Of a DNA stretch of 52,598 nucleotides, positions 1 to 9,101 are shown in pieces; positions within the stretch are counted from its first letter, which is position 1, and every line of letters begins with the position of its first letter. Where the stretch lies: the NCBI GenBank assembly GCA_023391695.1, contig JAEWAK010000024.1, positions 1 to 52,598 on the forward strand, read 5' to 3'. The stretch is from Bacillota bacterium. GTDB taxonomy: Bacteria; Bacillota; Clostridia; Lachnospirales; Lachnospiraceae. A model generated the notes under the pieces. The model saw only the letters and a program-made list of their open reading frames with translations, had not been told where the DNA came from and did no database searches. Made by a program: the position numbers and the translations under genes.

Positions 1-97
1 TTTGAACAGACAGCAAAAAGCTATCCGTCTGAAAAGTATATTGCAGTAACAGTGCTGCTATAAGCAATATGGTAATTCCTTTATTGATCGCTTTCAT
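1..97 (-). CDS. N-terminus of exported or membrane protein (partial)
   Basis: Reading leftwards from an ATG at 97, the first 32 codons run open off the window edge. A strong ribosome site (GGAGGAGAAGG) lies just upstream. The peptide begins Met-Lys-Ala-Ile-Asn-Lys and then has a hydrophobic stretch of roughly 12 residues (GITILLIAALLL), as in a signal peptide or first membrane segment. No family can be named from so little sequence. The gene is separated from lacZ by about 600 non-coding bases with two terminators, so it is not part of the lacZ unit. Confidence 0.6.
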   Translation of the reverse strand, partial: MKAINKGITILLIAALLLQYTFQTDSFLLSVQ

Positions 98-600
98 GCT
101 TACCTTCTCCTCCCTGTGCCTTCCAAATTTTTCTGATTAAAATTTTTATAGGCAGCTTTAAACAACTTACACTATTATCCTTTCCCTATAATAAGACATA
201 ATTTTACTATTATTTACATAGTATTCTCTTTACTGCAAACTGTCAATACTTACCATGTAAACTTCGCAACAAATGCGTAAAATATCCCTTCCTGCATTTG
301 TTGTATGTGAAATTCTGGTATCCACCTAAATGTTATTATGCGGATGCTTACTTATTCCAGACTTCTTTTTCCTGCATCTAAAAAGTCCTCTTTTCGAAAT
401 CGCTATCGTTTCTTCGAAAAAACGGATTTCTCATCAGATGATATCCAGCCACAAACGGTAAAAATAAAAAACCGCAGATGAAAAACAGGTAATATTTTAT
501 AGTTGGATATATGCAAAATATGCATACTTTCTCTTGGGGAAATAAAAATATTTAGGAACGACAAAACAAATAAGCCATTGCACTACAACTTTATGACAAA
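98..600. other. intergenic region without a supported gene
   Basis: This AT-rich stretch should hold the promoter of the partial gene that starts at 97. A minus-strand frame around 375-540 encodes a hydrophobic run but has no start codon or ribosome site, so it is not called a gene. Nothing else is clear before the two hairpins at 605 and 711. Confidence 0.5.
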
Positions 601-604
601 ACAA

Positions 605-646
605 ACCCGCCAGGCCTTATAAATACCGGCTTGACGGGTGTTTTTC
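605..646. terminator. hairpin terminator, distal to lacZ
   Basis: ACCCGCCAGGCC (605-616) pairs with GGCTTGACGGGT (628-639) with one mismatch and one G-U pair. GTTTTTC follows on the plus strand and TTTGTTTTG on the minus strand. It could stop transcription in either direction and would act as a second stop for lacZ. Confidence 0.6.
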
Positions 647-707
647 TCTGTTTCGTTGCAGAACTCAGCTTACAACTATCTTTTGCCGAGTAATCAGGTA
701 TTTGGCA

Positions 708-757
708 AAAAAATCCGAAGGCAGCCGGATTGTCTCCGTACTGCCCTCGGATTTTTC
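708..757. terminator. bidirectional terminator downstream of lacZ
   Basis: AAATCCGAAGGCAG (711-724) pairs with CTGCCCTCGGATTT (741-754) with one mismatch. The stem is flanked by A-tracts on the left and T-tracts on the right, so both strands read as hairpin plus U-run. It lies about 70 bases past the lacZ stop codon and is the likely end of the lacZ transcript. Confidence 0.75.
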
Positions 758-824
758 TTATATTGTTTTCATAATCTCTTTTTTATTATTTCCGAAGAAA
801 GGCACTGCTTCTCCCTGCCTGTTG

Positions 825-3800
825 TCAGTCTGTAAACGATAATTTCCAGCAAAAAGCTATCTTTTCCTCATCCAGACGGTATTTCTTAATTAATTCCGGC
901 CCGCAGCTGTTAGAGCCGATACCGCTGTTTTTATAATCCAGGCAAACCACGGTGTGACCTATCTTCTCCAGTTCAAAATTATGCATTTTCTGTGTCAGTT
1001 CTTCCTGAGTATACTCCGATACATTAAAGCTGAAATCTTCTTCCCCGGTAACTTCAAAGGAATTATTTTCCCCTGCACTAACCCTTAGATACTGACAGCC
1101 GTAATGGCTGGAATTCTCCTGAGGCCTGATATAATCTTCATACATATCGGACACATTCTGTTTAAATTTACCCATATATGAGCACCTGTGTTTATCGATA
1201 TAGCTTTCATAGGGTCCGTAACCAAAATATTCGGCCTGTTTAAAATCTTTTGGCAGAAACATTCTAAGTCCGAATCTTGGAAGGTAAGGCATAGCCGTAT
1301 TGCGGCTCCCGTTAAGTTCCACCTGAATACCGCCCTCTTTATTAACCGTCCATTTTACTTCCACATCCAGGATATGTTCTCTTTGTATGGCTGCAATTGC
1401 CAGAACGGAAGTTATTTCCACCGTTTCACCGGATACGGTACGGGTGTCATAAACCCTTACCATATGTCTGTCGTAACCGGCATTCTGCCATTCTGCTTTT
1501 ATGTTGCGGTCATTGTCCGTGGGTGCACGGAATATATTAAATTCCATCGGTTTATCCAGATAAGAAACCTGATTGTTTACCAATGAATCGAAAGTACCGG
1601 TTACTTTGTTATAAATATAGCGGAAATTCGCTCCGGTCAATATGATCTGTCTTTCCTCTTCCAGCACCTGGATTCCGGCCGGTAAGGAATCCCCTGTTTT
1701 CTTCTCAGGCCTTTCAGCCTTATATCTGCCTTCCTTTAACAGAAGCTGGTCAAAGCCTAATACATGGCCTTTTGCCAGATAGGGTTTCTCTGCCTTTAAC
1801 GTATAAGTCAGGTTCAGACAGGTGATACCTTCCTCCAAAGCAGGGAGGTCCACACTTACGGATTTCCCGGTTTTTGCCGGAATATCCAGTTCTTCTATTT
1901 CACCGCTTTTTATGGTATTGCCGTTACATACCACCTCATACGTAACTTTCAGGTAATCCTTTAAATTCGTAAAATCCAGTTTGTTTTCAAAATAAATCTC
2001 ACCGGAGTTTAAATCCTTAAGGGAAGCTCTCACCGGACGGATCACATTCTTATATTCCAGTAATCCGGTGCCAACCCTGCGGTCCGGGAAAACAAGTCCG
2101 TCCATGCAGAAATTTCCGTCATGGGGATATTCTCCGAAATCACCGCCGTAATAGAATTTATCTTTTCCTTCTATGGTTTTGCCCATGTATACGGCATGGT
2201 CGCACCATTCCCAAACGAAACCGCCTATAAACCTGTCATCTTTATATATTTTCTCAAAATAGTCTTCAATATCTCCCGGGCCGTTTCCCATGGCGTGTAT
2301 AAATTCACATAAAACATAGGGTTTCTTATTTTCTTCATTCCCCAAATAATCATCCACCTTTTCCAGGGAATCATACATTTTACTGTATACGTCAAGCATG
2401 GAGGTATCATTTTTATGACCGCCGGTTTCATGGATACTGCTTTCATAATGGGTCAGGCGGGTATTGTCATAGGATTTAATCCACCTGGCGGCATCTTCAA
2501 ATGCCCTGCTGTAACCGGACTCATTGCCCAGGGACCAGAATATAATACTTCCGCAGTTCTTATTCCGCCTTACGTTACTTTCAACACGGTCGCGGATGGC
2601 ATCATAAAATATATCCATCTGTACGATATCCCCGAAGGTCGTCTGGGAATCACCGTTGTAAATTGCAGCAGAACCGTGGGACTCAATATCGGATTCGGAA
2701 ATCACATAAAACCCGATTTCATCACACATCTGCAAAAACCAGGGTGAATTGGGATAATGGCTGGTCCGGATACCGTTTATATTATGCTGCTTCATCAATA
2801 TCAAATCCTTTAATGCCTGCTTCTCATTAATGGAAGCCCCGGTATAAGGATCGCTGTCATGGCGGTTTACCCCTTTTATCTTAATGGCAGTGTGATTCAC
2901 ATAAATAACCTGGTCTATGATTTCGACCCTTCTTAATGCCACTCTCTGTACTATGGTTTCTTCCCCTGTTTTAAGCAAGAGAGTATAAAGCACCGGATTT
3001 TCCGCATTCCAGAGTTTTGGATCCTCAATATTCAATTCCACATGGCCGTCAGCCGCCTGTTTCGTTTCAAGGATAGCACCCTTTGCCTGGCCAGGTATTT
3101 TTTTACCGTCCTCACTGAACCGGCCGATCTTCTCATCGGCTTCCAGCAAGATACAGGTTGTGGGGATTTTTTCATTAAAATACTCTATATCAACAAGAAT
3201 TTTAGCCTTTTTGCCATCGGGTGAAACCTCAGACTTGGCAAAATAGTCGCGGATGTGTTCGTTGGGGCGGGTTACAATATATACATCCCGGAATATACCG
3301 GAGAAACGCAGCTTATCCTGGTCTTCCAGATAACTGCCGTCACACCACTTAAACACAAGTACCGCCAGGGTATTCTCACCGGATAATAAAAAATCCGATA
3401 CATCAAATTCACTGGTGGAGTGGGAAACCTGGCTGTAGCCCACGAATTTGGAGTTCACCCATACATAAAAGCAGGAATCCACCCCTTCAAAATTCAGAAA
3501 ATTTTTCCCCGATAATTTATCTTCCTCCATGTAAAATTTCTTTATGTAAGCACCGCAGGGATTCTCCTCCGGCATATAGGGTGCATCATAGGGAAAGGGA
3601 TAATTCACATTGGTATACTGGTTTCTGTCATAGCCTAAAATCTGCCAGCAGCTTGGTACCGGAATGGTATCAAAACCATCTGCCTTAAATTCCGTGCCGG
3701 TAAACTTTTCATCCACCTCAAAGCGGTTATTATAGTAACGGAACTTCCAGTCTCCGCTTAACATGGTAACTTTTTCTGAATCTTCTCTTGCCGTTTCTAA

Positions 3801-3908
3801 AATTTCATTGGCCGACCTGTCTGCTTCAAAGGGAATATAATAAGCCCGGTAAGGCATGGTTCCCAGATGAAGTGTTCCTGGATCTTCATAATACTTGGGT
3901 AAAATCAT
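825..3908 (-). CDS. lacZ: beta-galactosidase, GH2 (LacZ type)
   Basis: This cytoplasmic glycoside hydrolase should cleave terminal beta-D-galactosyl residues such as those of lactose. At 1027 residues it is almost the length of E. coli LacZ (1024). The GH2 order is visible: N-terminal sugar-binding fold, immunoglobulin-like domain, then the TIM barrel. The acid/base glutamate is in GNES (about residue 463) and the nucleophile in VLCEFIHAMGNGPG (about 535), with GGFVWEWCDH following; both match E. coli spacing (461 and 537). The start at 3908 is chosen because AAAAGGAG lies just upstream; an in-frame extension to 3956 lacks such a site. There is no signal peptide, so the substrate must be imported. 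It is divergent from an AraC regulator at 4227 that probably controls it. Assignment is firm; the exact galactoside is not. Confidence 0.95.
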   Translation of the reverse strand: MILPKYYEDPGTLHLGTMPYRAYYIPFEADRSANEILETAREDSEKVTMLSGDWKFRYYNNRFEVDEKFTGTEFKADGFDTIPVPSCWQILGYDRNQYTNVNYPFPYDAPYMPEENPCGAYIKKFYMEEDKLSGKNFLNFEGVDSCFYVWVNSKFVGYSQVSHSTSEFDVSDFLLSGENTLAVLVFKWCDGSYLEDQDKLRFSGIFRDVYIVTRPNEHIRDYFAKSEVSPDGKKAKILVDIEYFNEKIPTTCILLEADEKIGRFSEDGKKIPGQAKGAILETKQAADGHVELNIEDPKLWNAENPVLYTLLLKTGEETIVQRVALRRVEIIDQVIYVNHTAIKIKGVNRHDSDPYTGASINEKQALKDLILMKQHNINGIRTSHYPNSPWFLQMCDEIGFYVISESDIESHGSAAIYNGDSQTTFGDIVQMDIFYDAIRDRVESNVRRNKNCGSIIFWSLGNESGYSRAFEDAARWIKSYDNTRLTHYESSIHETGGHKNDTSMLDVYSKMYDSLEKVDDYLGNEENKKPYVLCEFIHAMGNGPGDIEDYFEKIYKDDRFIGGFVWEWCDHAVYMGKTIEGKDKFYYGGDFGEYPHDGNFCMDGLVFPDRRVGTGLLEYKNVIRPVRASLKDLNSGEIYFENKLDFTNLKDYLKVTYEVVCNGNTIKSGEIEELDIPAKTGKSVSVDLPALEEGITCLNLTYTLKAEKPYLAKGHVLGFDQLLLKEGRYKAERPEKKTGDSLPAGIQVLEEERQIILTGANFRYIYNKVTGTFDSLVNNQVSYLDKPMEFNIFRAPTDNDRNIKAEWQNAGYDRHMVRVYDTRTVSGETVEITSVLAIAAIQREHILDVEVKWTVNKEGGIQVELNGSRNTAMPYLPRFGLRMFLPKDFKQAEYFGYGPYESYIDKHRCSYMGKFKQNVSDMYEDYIRPQENSSHYGCQYLRVSAGENNSFEVTGEEDFSFNVSEYTQEELTQKMHNFELEKIGHTVVCLDYKNSGIGSNSCGPELIKKYRLDEEKIAFCWKLSFTD

Positions 3909-4226
3909 ATGCGTCTCCTTTTCATTTAAAATTTGCATATCCCGTGCCGCAGCCATTTAGCCAAATGCTGCCCATTGGTTTTTGAACCTGCACCGGTTTT
4001 ACCTAGATTATAATATATTTCATTCCGGACGCATATAAAGGATATTATCCAAAACATGCACAAAATAATACTTTAGGCTTTACTTTTACCTGGAATTGAG
4101 TCATACTGGTTTCTGGACGGATAGAACAGATTTTATTTCATATTTATGGACAGATTTAATAAAACAATGGAAAACAGAAGAATTTAAGTGATATCTGACT
4201 GGCCAAATCCGGCAGAAGGGGGCATT
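3909..4226. promoter_or_regulatory. divergent lacZ/AraC control region
   Basis: This 318-base region separates the divergent lacZ and AraC genes. A minus-strand TATAAT (4007-4012) is the likely lacZ -10 box; no strong -35 is evident, as is common for activated promoters. Two direct repeats, TGGACGGAT (4114-4122) and TGGACAGAT (4147-4155), lie 33 bases apart, about three helical turns, a layout typical of AraC-family operators. Operator function is inferred. Confidence 0.45.
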
Positions 4227-5084
4227 ATGTTAAATATATCCGGATATTTAAATGATTATGATGAAGAAATTGTAGATACACAAAATAATATTTCCGTTAA
4301 CAGCTGCGGACATTATAAATTGATAAATCTGAATAAATTTGAAACCCTGCGCCTTTTTGGAAGACAGGATTATCAGTTACTTTATGTCGCCCACGGGCAG
4401 GCAGAATTTTTCATTCAAAATAAAATAGTACCGGTACCCGCTGAATCCTTTGTTTTATATTATCCCGGTGAAAAACAATATTACCGCTATTCCCTAAAAG
4501 ACCATTCAGATGTATACTGGGTGCATTTTTCGGGTATCCGGATTGATGAACTGCTAAAGAAATACGAGCTTTATCCCCACCATATCTTTCACGTTAATGC
4601 AGGGGATGAATGCAAACGGATCTTTGATAAGATAATCCGTGAATTACAGTTAAAGCGCAGAAATTTCTTCTCTCTTTCCAATATCTATTTTGAAGAATTA
4701 ATATTGCTGCTATCCAGGCAGATTACGGAGGAAGCTTCCGAAAACAATAAAAGCAATGAGCTGATCGAACAGGCCATTGAATATTTTCACAAGGAATACC
4801 AGAAAGAGCTCTCCATCCAGGAATATGCCCGTAAGTTAAATATCAGCTGCTGCTGGTTTATACGCAGCTTTAAAAAGCATACCGGGACTACGCCGGGACA
4901 GTATCTGTCCGATATCCGGATTAATAAAGCCAAGGAATTATTAAGGAACGGCACCTTTAACATCAGTGAAACCGCAGAATTCGTAGGATATGAAAATCCG
5001 CTTTATTTCAGCCGGATCTTTAAAAAGAACGTGGGAATGTCCCCCAGTGAATACCTGAAAAGACAGCAGTCGTACCGGGAGTAA
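4227..5084 (+). CDS. AraC-family transcriptional regulator
   Basis: This 285-residue protein has the usual AraC layout: an N-terminal cupin-like sugar-sensing domain (about 20-140, with the YPGEKQYYRYS strand typical of the fold) and a C-terminal double helix-turn-helix (about 185-280, ending SEYLKRQQSYRE). The second recognition region reads NISETAEFVGYENPLYFSRIFKK, split here between a scaffold helix and the conserved GY..P.YFSR.FKK motif. The start at 4227 follows AGAAGGGGG; a GTG at 4188 is in frame but has no ribosome site. Being divergent from lacZ, it is the natural candidate for galactoside-responsive control of that gene. The ligand is unknown. Confidence 0.88.
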   Translation: MLNISGYLNDYDEEIVDTQNNISVNSCGHYKLINLNKFETLRLFGRQDYQLLYVAHGQAEFFIQNKIVPVPAESFVLYYPGEKQYYRYSLKDHSDVYWVHFSGIRIDELLKKYELYPHHIFHVNAGDECKRIFDKIIRELQLKRRNFFSLSNIYFEELILLLSRQITEEASENNKSNELIEQAIEYFHKEYQKELSIQEYARKLNISCCWFIRSFKKHTGTTPGQYLSDIRINKAKELLRNGTFNISETAEFVGYENPLYFSRIFKKNVGMSPSEYLKRQQSYRE

Positions 5085-5107
5085 TCCCACGCTATTAATT
5101 TGTTACA

Positions 5108-5127
5108 GTCCAGCCTTATGGCTGAAC
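5108..5127 (+). terminator. small hairpin after AraC gene
   Basis: GTCCAGCC-TTAT-GGCTGAAC folds with one mismatch, 24 bases past the AraC stop. It has no U-run, so it may be a repeat remnant rather than a terminator; GTTACAGTTCAGCC-like copies occur near 32615 and 40379. Confidence 0.35.
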
Positions 5128-5307
5128 TGACCAATAGATATAGTCTTCCCAGCTTTCTCCGTAAATAATTTATCATTTGGCAGCAAGAAGACTCCTTCCT
5201 CTGAGGTGGGAGATGAATTGCTGTCTACAAAGATACTCCCTTGACTCTCTATACATCCCTCTACCCTTACTTAACAACGCAAAAGAACTTACGTTCAGAA
5301 CATTTGG

Positions 5308-5336
5308 TTGTATATTTTGTCTGTACATGGTATAAT
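5308..5336 (+). promoter_or_regulatory. sigmaA-type promoter inside IS-derived element
   Basis: TTGTAT (5308-5313), a 17-base spacer and a consensus TATAAT (5331-5336). Transcription would begin near 5343 and run rightwards through the omegaRNA-like segment, with no open reading frame that has a credible ribosome site. Confidence 0.65.
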
Positions 5337-5342
5337 ATACCT

Positions 5343-5621
5343 GTAGGAGTGGAGGCGAATCAAACGGGGACAGTTCCTTTCCGAGGCAGGGCTAACAATA
5401 AATACAGACATCAATGGGAGCCTAAATATCTTAAGAAGATACCTTGCTACAAAAGATATTCGAACATGTATTCCCAGACTGATAACATCAGCGAGGGATA
5501 AGGGTTGTGTGGACAACCCAGTGAAGTTAAGGGTTGCCTGACTCAGCAGCCAGGTGGAAACTTAAATACAGCTACTTCACAGAAGCCCCCACTTCAAATC
5601 GTAGATTAAGTGGTGGGTAAT
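5343..5621 (+). ncRNA. omegaRNA-like structured RNA at IS605-type right end
   Basis: The predicted transcript has three clear helices: GGGTTGT/ACAACCC (5502-5508 with 5513-5519), GTGAAGT/ACTTCAC (5521-5527 with 5574-5580), and CCCCCACTT/AAGTGGTGGG (5586-5594 with 5608-5617, one bulge). Known omegaRNAs of TnpB nucleases overlap the 3' end of tnpB and finish at the element right end with just such a terminal hairpin; the bases beyond it act as guide. Here there is no tnpB, so any RNA would be a stand-alone derivative, and its guide would read into the last codons of jetC. The omegaRNA assignment is by resemblance, not alignment. Confidence 0.5.
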
Positions 5622-8600
5622 TCACTCATCCGTTTCCTCAACGAGTTGGTGTAGTTTATATTCTTCACCCTCTGCTTTCTTTATGGATTTATTTATGCGC
5701 TCTTGGTTATATTCATTGTAGAAAGGATCATCCACTCTTTTGATTTCAAAAGATATGTCATTCCCGCCTTCCACAGAAAGGAGTTCATCGAACTCCTTTC
5801 TCTCAAACTCCTGGATGGAGATCCGATTTTTATTGGGATTGGCAAATACAAAGGTTTTATCTACGTTGTCCACATAGTTTTGTATTTTGTCGTTGGTGGC
5901 ACTGATAATGGCCTGGAATCCCAACTTCCGGATCAGTCCGATGCAGCTTCCTACCTTTTCCGCGTCCATTTTGGAAAAGGCTTCATCCAGAACGACCAGC
6001 CTCGGCGTAGGCCTCCGCCTTGCCCCAGGTTTAAAATTGATCCGGTAAATCTGGGCAAAACTGGCTAACAGGGCAACGTATAAGGGATTCTGACCTTCTC
6101 CCCCGGAATTCTTCGAAAGCATCCGGCTTAAGCGCATGGGCGGCATTCCCTCCACGATCTGTTCCATGTCAAAAGATAAATAGGTACGGTAATCCGCATA
6201 GCGTTCCATGTTGGCCCTGGCTTCCTCAAGGGCTCCCGGATCACTGTTTTCCGGAGGCATAAATAAACCGATCAGTTCGCTTAACAGTTCCCCGTAATTC
6301 TTTTCATGATGCATGGCAAACATATTTATCTGGTTTTCCACCTGCCCCGTCAGCTGGTGGGGATTGATTTCCAGGTCTTCATCCATGAACATGTCATAGA
6401 ATCTGCCTTCCTCGCCCCTGCTTCTTGTAATGATGAATTTGTACTTGTCCTTACCGAAATCCAGCTGTGAAAGTATCCGGTTTAGATCTTCCTTCTGCTG
6501 CATCACTTCCTTGATAGCGTCCCGTATTTTATAGATAAAGTCTGTTTTAAAATGATAAATTGCCACTCTGGCCTGTTCCGTGGCTTTTTCCGTAAATTCG
6601 GCCAGTTTGTCACTTTTTAAACTTTGAAACAGTCTGCTGTAATCCTGATTCTCTTTTGCGGTAAGGGAAAATCCCCGGTAAGCATAGGACTTAAGGTAAT
6701 TTTCCCTTCTGGCTAACAGCCCGTCGTATTCCTGATCTGTTTTACCTCTGCTTTCCTGTATCTTATTAAATAAAATTCCCTTTATCTGTTCGGTTTTTCT
6801 TCCCGCATATTCCTCCATAAAACGGGCATAACCTTCTTCCTGAATTTCATTTACCCGGAATACTCTCTGCTTCTGGAGCAAGTCCTCGCTATATTCTATT
6901 ATCTGCCTTTTGATATTCTCTACTTCAAGATTCTTCGTACTAAGTTCCACCATACCGGTATCTTTCTTTTTATTCATACCGGTGATCTCTTCCTCCAGGC
7001 TTTGCCTTTTTACAAGCCACTCATCCAGCTTTTTCTCTTTTAATTCTTTGATTCTTTCCGCATAGTCCTCTTTCTGTTTTTCTTTGGCCGGAATCGTCCG
7101 GATTTCGTTTAAGAGTTTGTCATAGCTGTCCGCATCGTCCGGAAGGGTTTCATAACTTAATATCAGATTTGCAGCCTTTATCCGCTCATTTAGAGGCTCC
7201 ATGGCAGAGCGGATATCGGAAGCCTTCCGTTCCGACCGGCGTAACCTTCTCTCAACCGCACTCTGCCCGATATAGGCATGCTCCGTATAATTGCGGGGAT
7301 TTAAGTACTGCAGTTTATATCCCTGGTAAAGGATACCGTCCATGGTTATGCCGCTTTTGTTTTTCCTGAGTTCTTCCATATCAGTACATTTTATAACAGA
7401 ACCCATAAGAAAATCCACATAAGCCCTGACATAATCAAGGCCGGTTTCCACTTCTTCCGCCAGGGAATTCTTAAGAGCAGGTTTCCTGTCCTTTAAGACT
7501 TTTTCCGTATCCAGCACCGATACTTTATCGTACTGCTTATTGTCCAGCTCCTTATATATTTCCATGGCCGCTTTGGCATATTCCGGGGGTACCACTATGG
7601 ACAGCTTATTATTTCCCATATAACCTTCCACCGCATTCAGCCAGTTTTCATTGCCAACCTCGATCAGGTCTGCCAGAATGTCCACAGGCACGGCTTTTTT
7701 ATACAGCTGTTCCAGCTCTTTTGACATAAACTCCTTCGCCTGCATCAGATAGGACGGGTAAGCTTTCTGCCCCTTGCTCAAAATCCCGGTTTGTTCCGTA
7801 ACTTCCGTAAGCTGTTTCTTTAATTCTGCCAGTTCCGCCGCCCATTCATCCTTATCTTTTTGAATAACCTCTCTGGCCTCCCTAATGGCAGACCGGATCC
7901 GTTCCATATCCTCTCGGTCCGCTTCATAGACAATAAAGCGTTCCATACCGGATTTTGCAGCCGGGTCGAAGAAATCAACCTCCAGCCATTCCTTTAACCG
8001 GCGGGCCGTCTTATCATAATTGCTCCGGCTTCCGTAAAGGAGTTCCAGCATCTGGTTTAAGGAGGAGAGTTCCCTTTCCAGATGGTCATATCCGCTGTTT
8101 TCAATGGATATAATCACCTGGTCTCTCTGGCTGCGAAGCTCCGTTAACCGGTTTTCCAGGGACTGTACCGTATTCTGTAAGAGGGCAATATCCTCTGCGT
8201 ATTCCGTCTGCTTATCCAGGAATACCTTAAGCTTTATTTCTATGGTCTGTATATCGAATTTATCCAGGTTGTATTGGTATTGCAAGGTTTTGTCCTGAAT
8301 AGCGGTATATTTTTGAAACTGTTCTTCAATTTCAGCCAGCAGGGCTATTTCGTTCTTCGTATCCTCCAGCCTTCTCTTGAGTCTGGTGTACTGGGCCACG
8401 CTGTCCTGCATGTCATCTATGCGGATATCATTCTCGGTGCAGATATAATTTTTAACGAATTCCTCCAATTTAATGTCCATCTTAAAGGGAATGGCCCGTT
8501 TAAACAGGCTGGGAAAATGTTTGGGGTGCAGTCCGCCGAAATAGCTGCCATAGAGCTCATTCCGGAATTTTTCATTGGTCCTGCTGAAATAATAATCCTC

Positions 8601-9101
8601 TGCCTCATAATTTACTTTCATATATTCTTTTAATTCGCTGACGGACATGGCCCTGCCGTCCTGCCGGTAAAGACAGGGCTCCAATTCTCCTTTATGGCGG
8701 AAAAACATATGGTTTATATCATTTGTCTGTATATCCACATCGAAAACAATGCCGATGCTCTGGTATTTTAAGGTTTCCGTATCCTTAAATTCCAGTACGA
8801 TGGCAGAGGAAAAGTTCTTATTCCTTAAATAACTGGCTTCGTTATTCTCCTGAACTACCTTCATGCCCCTTAAGTATTCCATCAAAGTCCGGTCGGAATC
8901 TTCCTTGGCGGCCTTATTAAAAAAATTCCGGCCGTTGCTGTCGGCATACAGTACAATCTGCAGGGCATCTAAAACCGTGGATTTCCCGCTGCCGGAGTGC
9001 CCCGTAAAAAAATTAATTTCATCATGAAAGGACAGCAGCTTTTCATTAATATAATGCCAGTTATTCAGACACATCCTGGTCAGTGATTGATATCTGTTCA
9101 T
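5622..9101 (-). CDS. jetC: Wadjet SMC-like ATPase JetC (MukB/MksB-like)
   Basis: This is the motor subunit of a Wadjet/MksBEF complex, an SMC-type ATPase that loops DNA; in complete Wadjet systems it works with JetD to cut plasmids. The 1159-residue chain has a Walker A GHSGSGKST at 34-42, long coiled-coil arms on both sides of a central hinge, an ABC signature NSGGEGQ near 998, and a Walker B LVVLDEAF near 1035. The start at 9101 follows CGGAGGAAACAGAGG and overlaps the jetB 3' end by 41 bases, typical of coupled translation; the frame stays open to 9242 inside jetB but without a start signal. The stop codon abuts the IS605-like right end. No jetD follows. It could instead be the ATPase of a chromosome-condensing MksB complex. 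Confidence 0.85.
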   Translation of the reverse strand: MNRYQSLTRMCLNNWHYINEKLLSFHDEINFFTGHSGSGKSTVLDALQIVLYADSNGRNFFNKAAKEDSDRTLMEYLRGMKVVQENNEASYLRNKNFSSAIVLEFKDTETLKYQSIGIVFDVDIQTNDINHMFFRHKGELEPCLYRQDGRAMSVSELKEYMKVNYEAEDYYFSRTNEKFRNELYGSYFGGLHPKHFPSLFKRAIPFKMDIKLEEFVKNYICTENDIRIDDMQDSVAQYTRLKRRLEDTKNEIALLAEIEEQFQKYTAIQDKTLQYQYNLDKFDIQTIEIKLKVFLDKQTEYAEDIALLQNTVQSLENRLTELRSQRDQVIISIENSGYDHLERELSSLNQMLELLYGSRSNYDKTARRLKEWLEVDFFDPAAKSGMERFIVYEADREDMERIRSAIREAREVIQKDKDEWAAELAELKKQLTEVTEQTGILSKGQKAYPSYLMQAKEFMSKELEQLYKKAVPVDILADLIEVGNENWLNAVEGYMGNNKLSIVVPPEYAKAAMEIYKELDNKQYDKVSVLDTEKVLKDRKPALKNSLAEEVETGLDYVRAYVDFLMGSVIKCTDMEELRKNKSGITMDGILYQGYKLQYLNPRNYTEHAYIGQSAVERRLRRSERKASDIRSAMEPLNERIKAANLILSYETLPDDADSYDKLLNEIRTIPAKEKQKEDYAERIKELKEKKLDEWLVKRQSLEEEITGMNKKKDTGMVELSTKNLEVENIKRQIIEYSEDLLQKQRVFRVNEIQEEGYARFMEEYAGRKTEQIKGILFNKIQESRGKTDQEYDGLLARRENYLKSYAYRGFSLTAKENQDYSRLFQSLKSDKLAEFTEKATEQARVAIYHFKTDFIYKIRDAIKEVMQQKEDLNRILSQLDFGKDKYKFIITRSRGEEGRFYDMFMDEDLEINPHQLTGQVENQINMFAMHHEKNYGELLSELIGLFMPPENSDPGALEEARANMERYADYRTYLSFDMEQIVEGMPPMRLSRMLSKNSGGEGQNPLYVALLASFAQIYRINFKPGARRRPTPRLVVLDEAFSKMDAEKVGSCIGLIRKLGFQAIISATNDKIQNYVDNVDKTFVFANPNKNRISIQEFERKEFDELLSVEGGNDISFEIKRVDDPFYNEYNQERINKSIKKAEGEEYKLHQLVEETDE

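Larger units (their letters stand above)
5100..5626 (+). mobile_element. IS200/IS605-derived element without tnpA or tnpB
   Basis: No transposase frame is present. The right end has the hallmarks of an IS200/IS605 (IS1341/TnpB-type) terminus: a subterminal hairpin GAAGCCCCCACTT...AAGTGGTGGG (5583-5617) followed by TAATTCAC. A second foldback, ACTCCTTCCT...AGGTGGGAG (around 5190-5212), may be the left-end hairpin or the remains of another element end. A sigmaA-type promoter and several RNA helices lie between. The left boundary is uncertain. The right boundary coincides with the stop codon of jetC at 5622-5624. The element looks like a MITE-like derivative that would need TnpA from elsewhere to move. 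Confidence 0.6.

Noticed and set aside
375..540. Minus-strand frame encoding a hydrophobic peptide (contains LFFICGFLFLPFVAGYHL)
   Set aside because: No ATG, GTG or TTG with a ribosome site and an in-frame stop shortly upstream; may be a relic but cannot be called a gene.
5295..5312. Possible LexA box (GAACATTTGGTTG)
   Set aside because: The half-site spacing is off by one from GAAC-N4-GTTC, so it is not a good LexA site.
5295..5516. Plus and minus frames of 70-90 codons inside the IS-derived element
   Set aside because: No ribosome site, cover the promoter and RNA helices, no TnpA or TnpB motifs.
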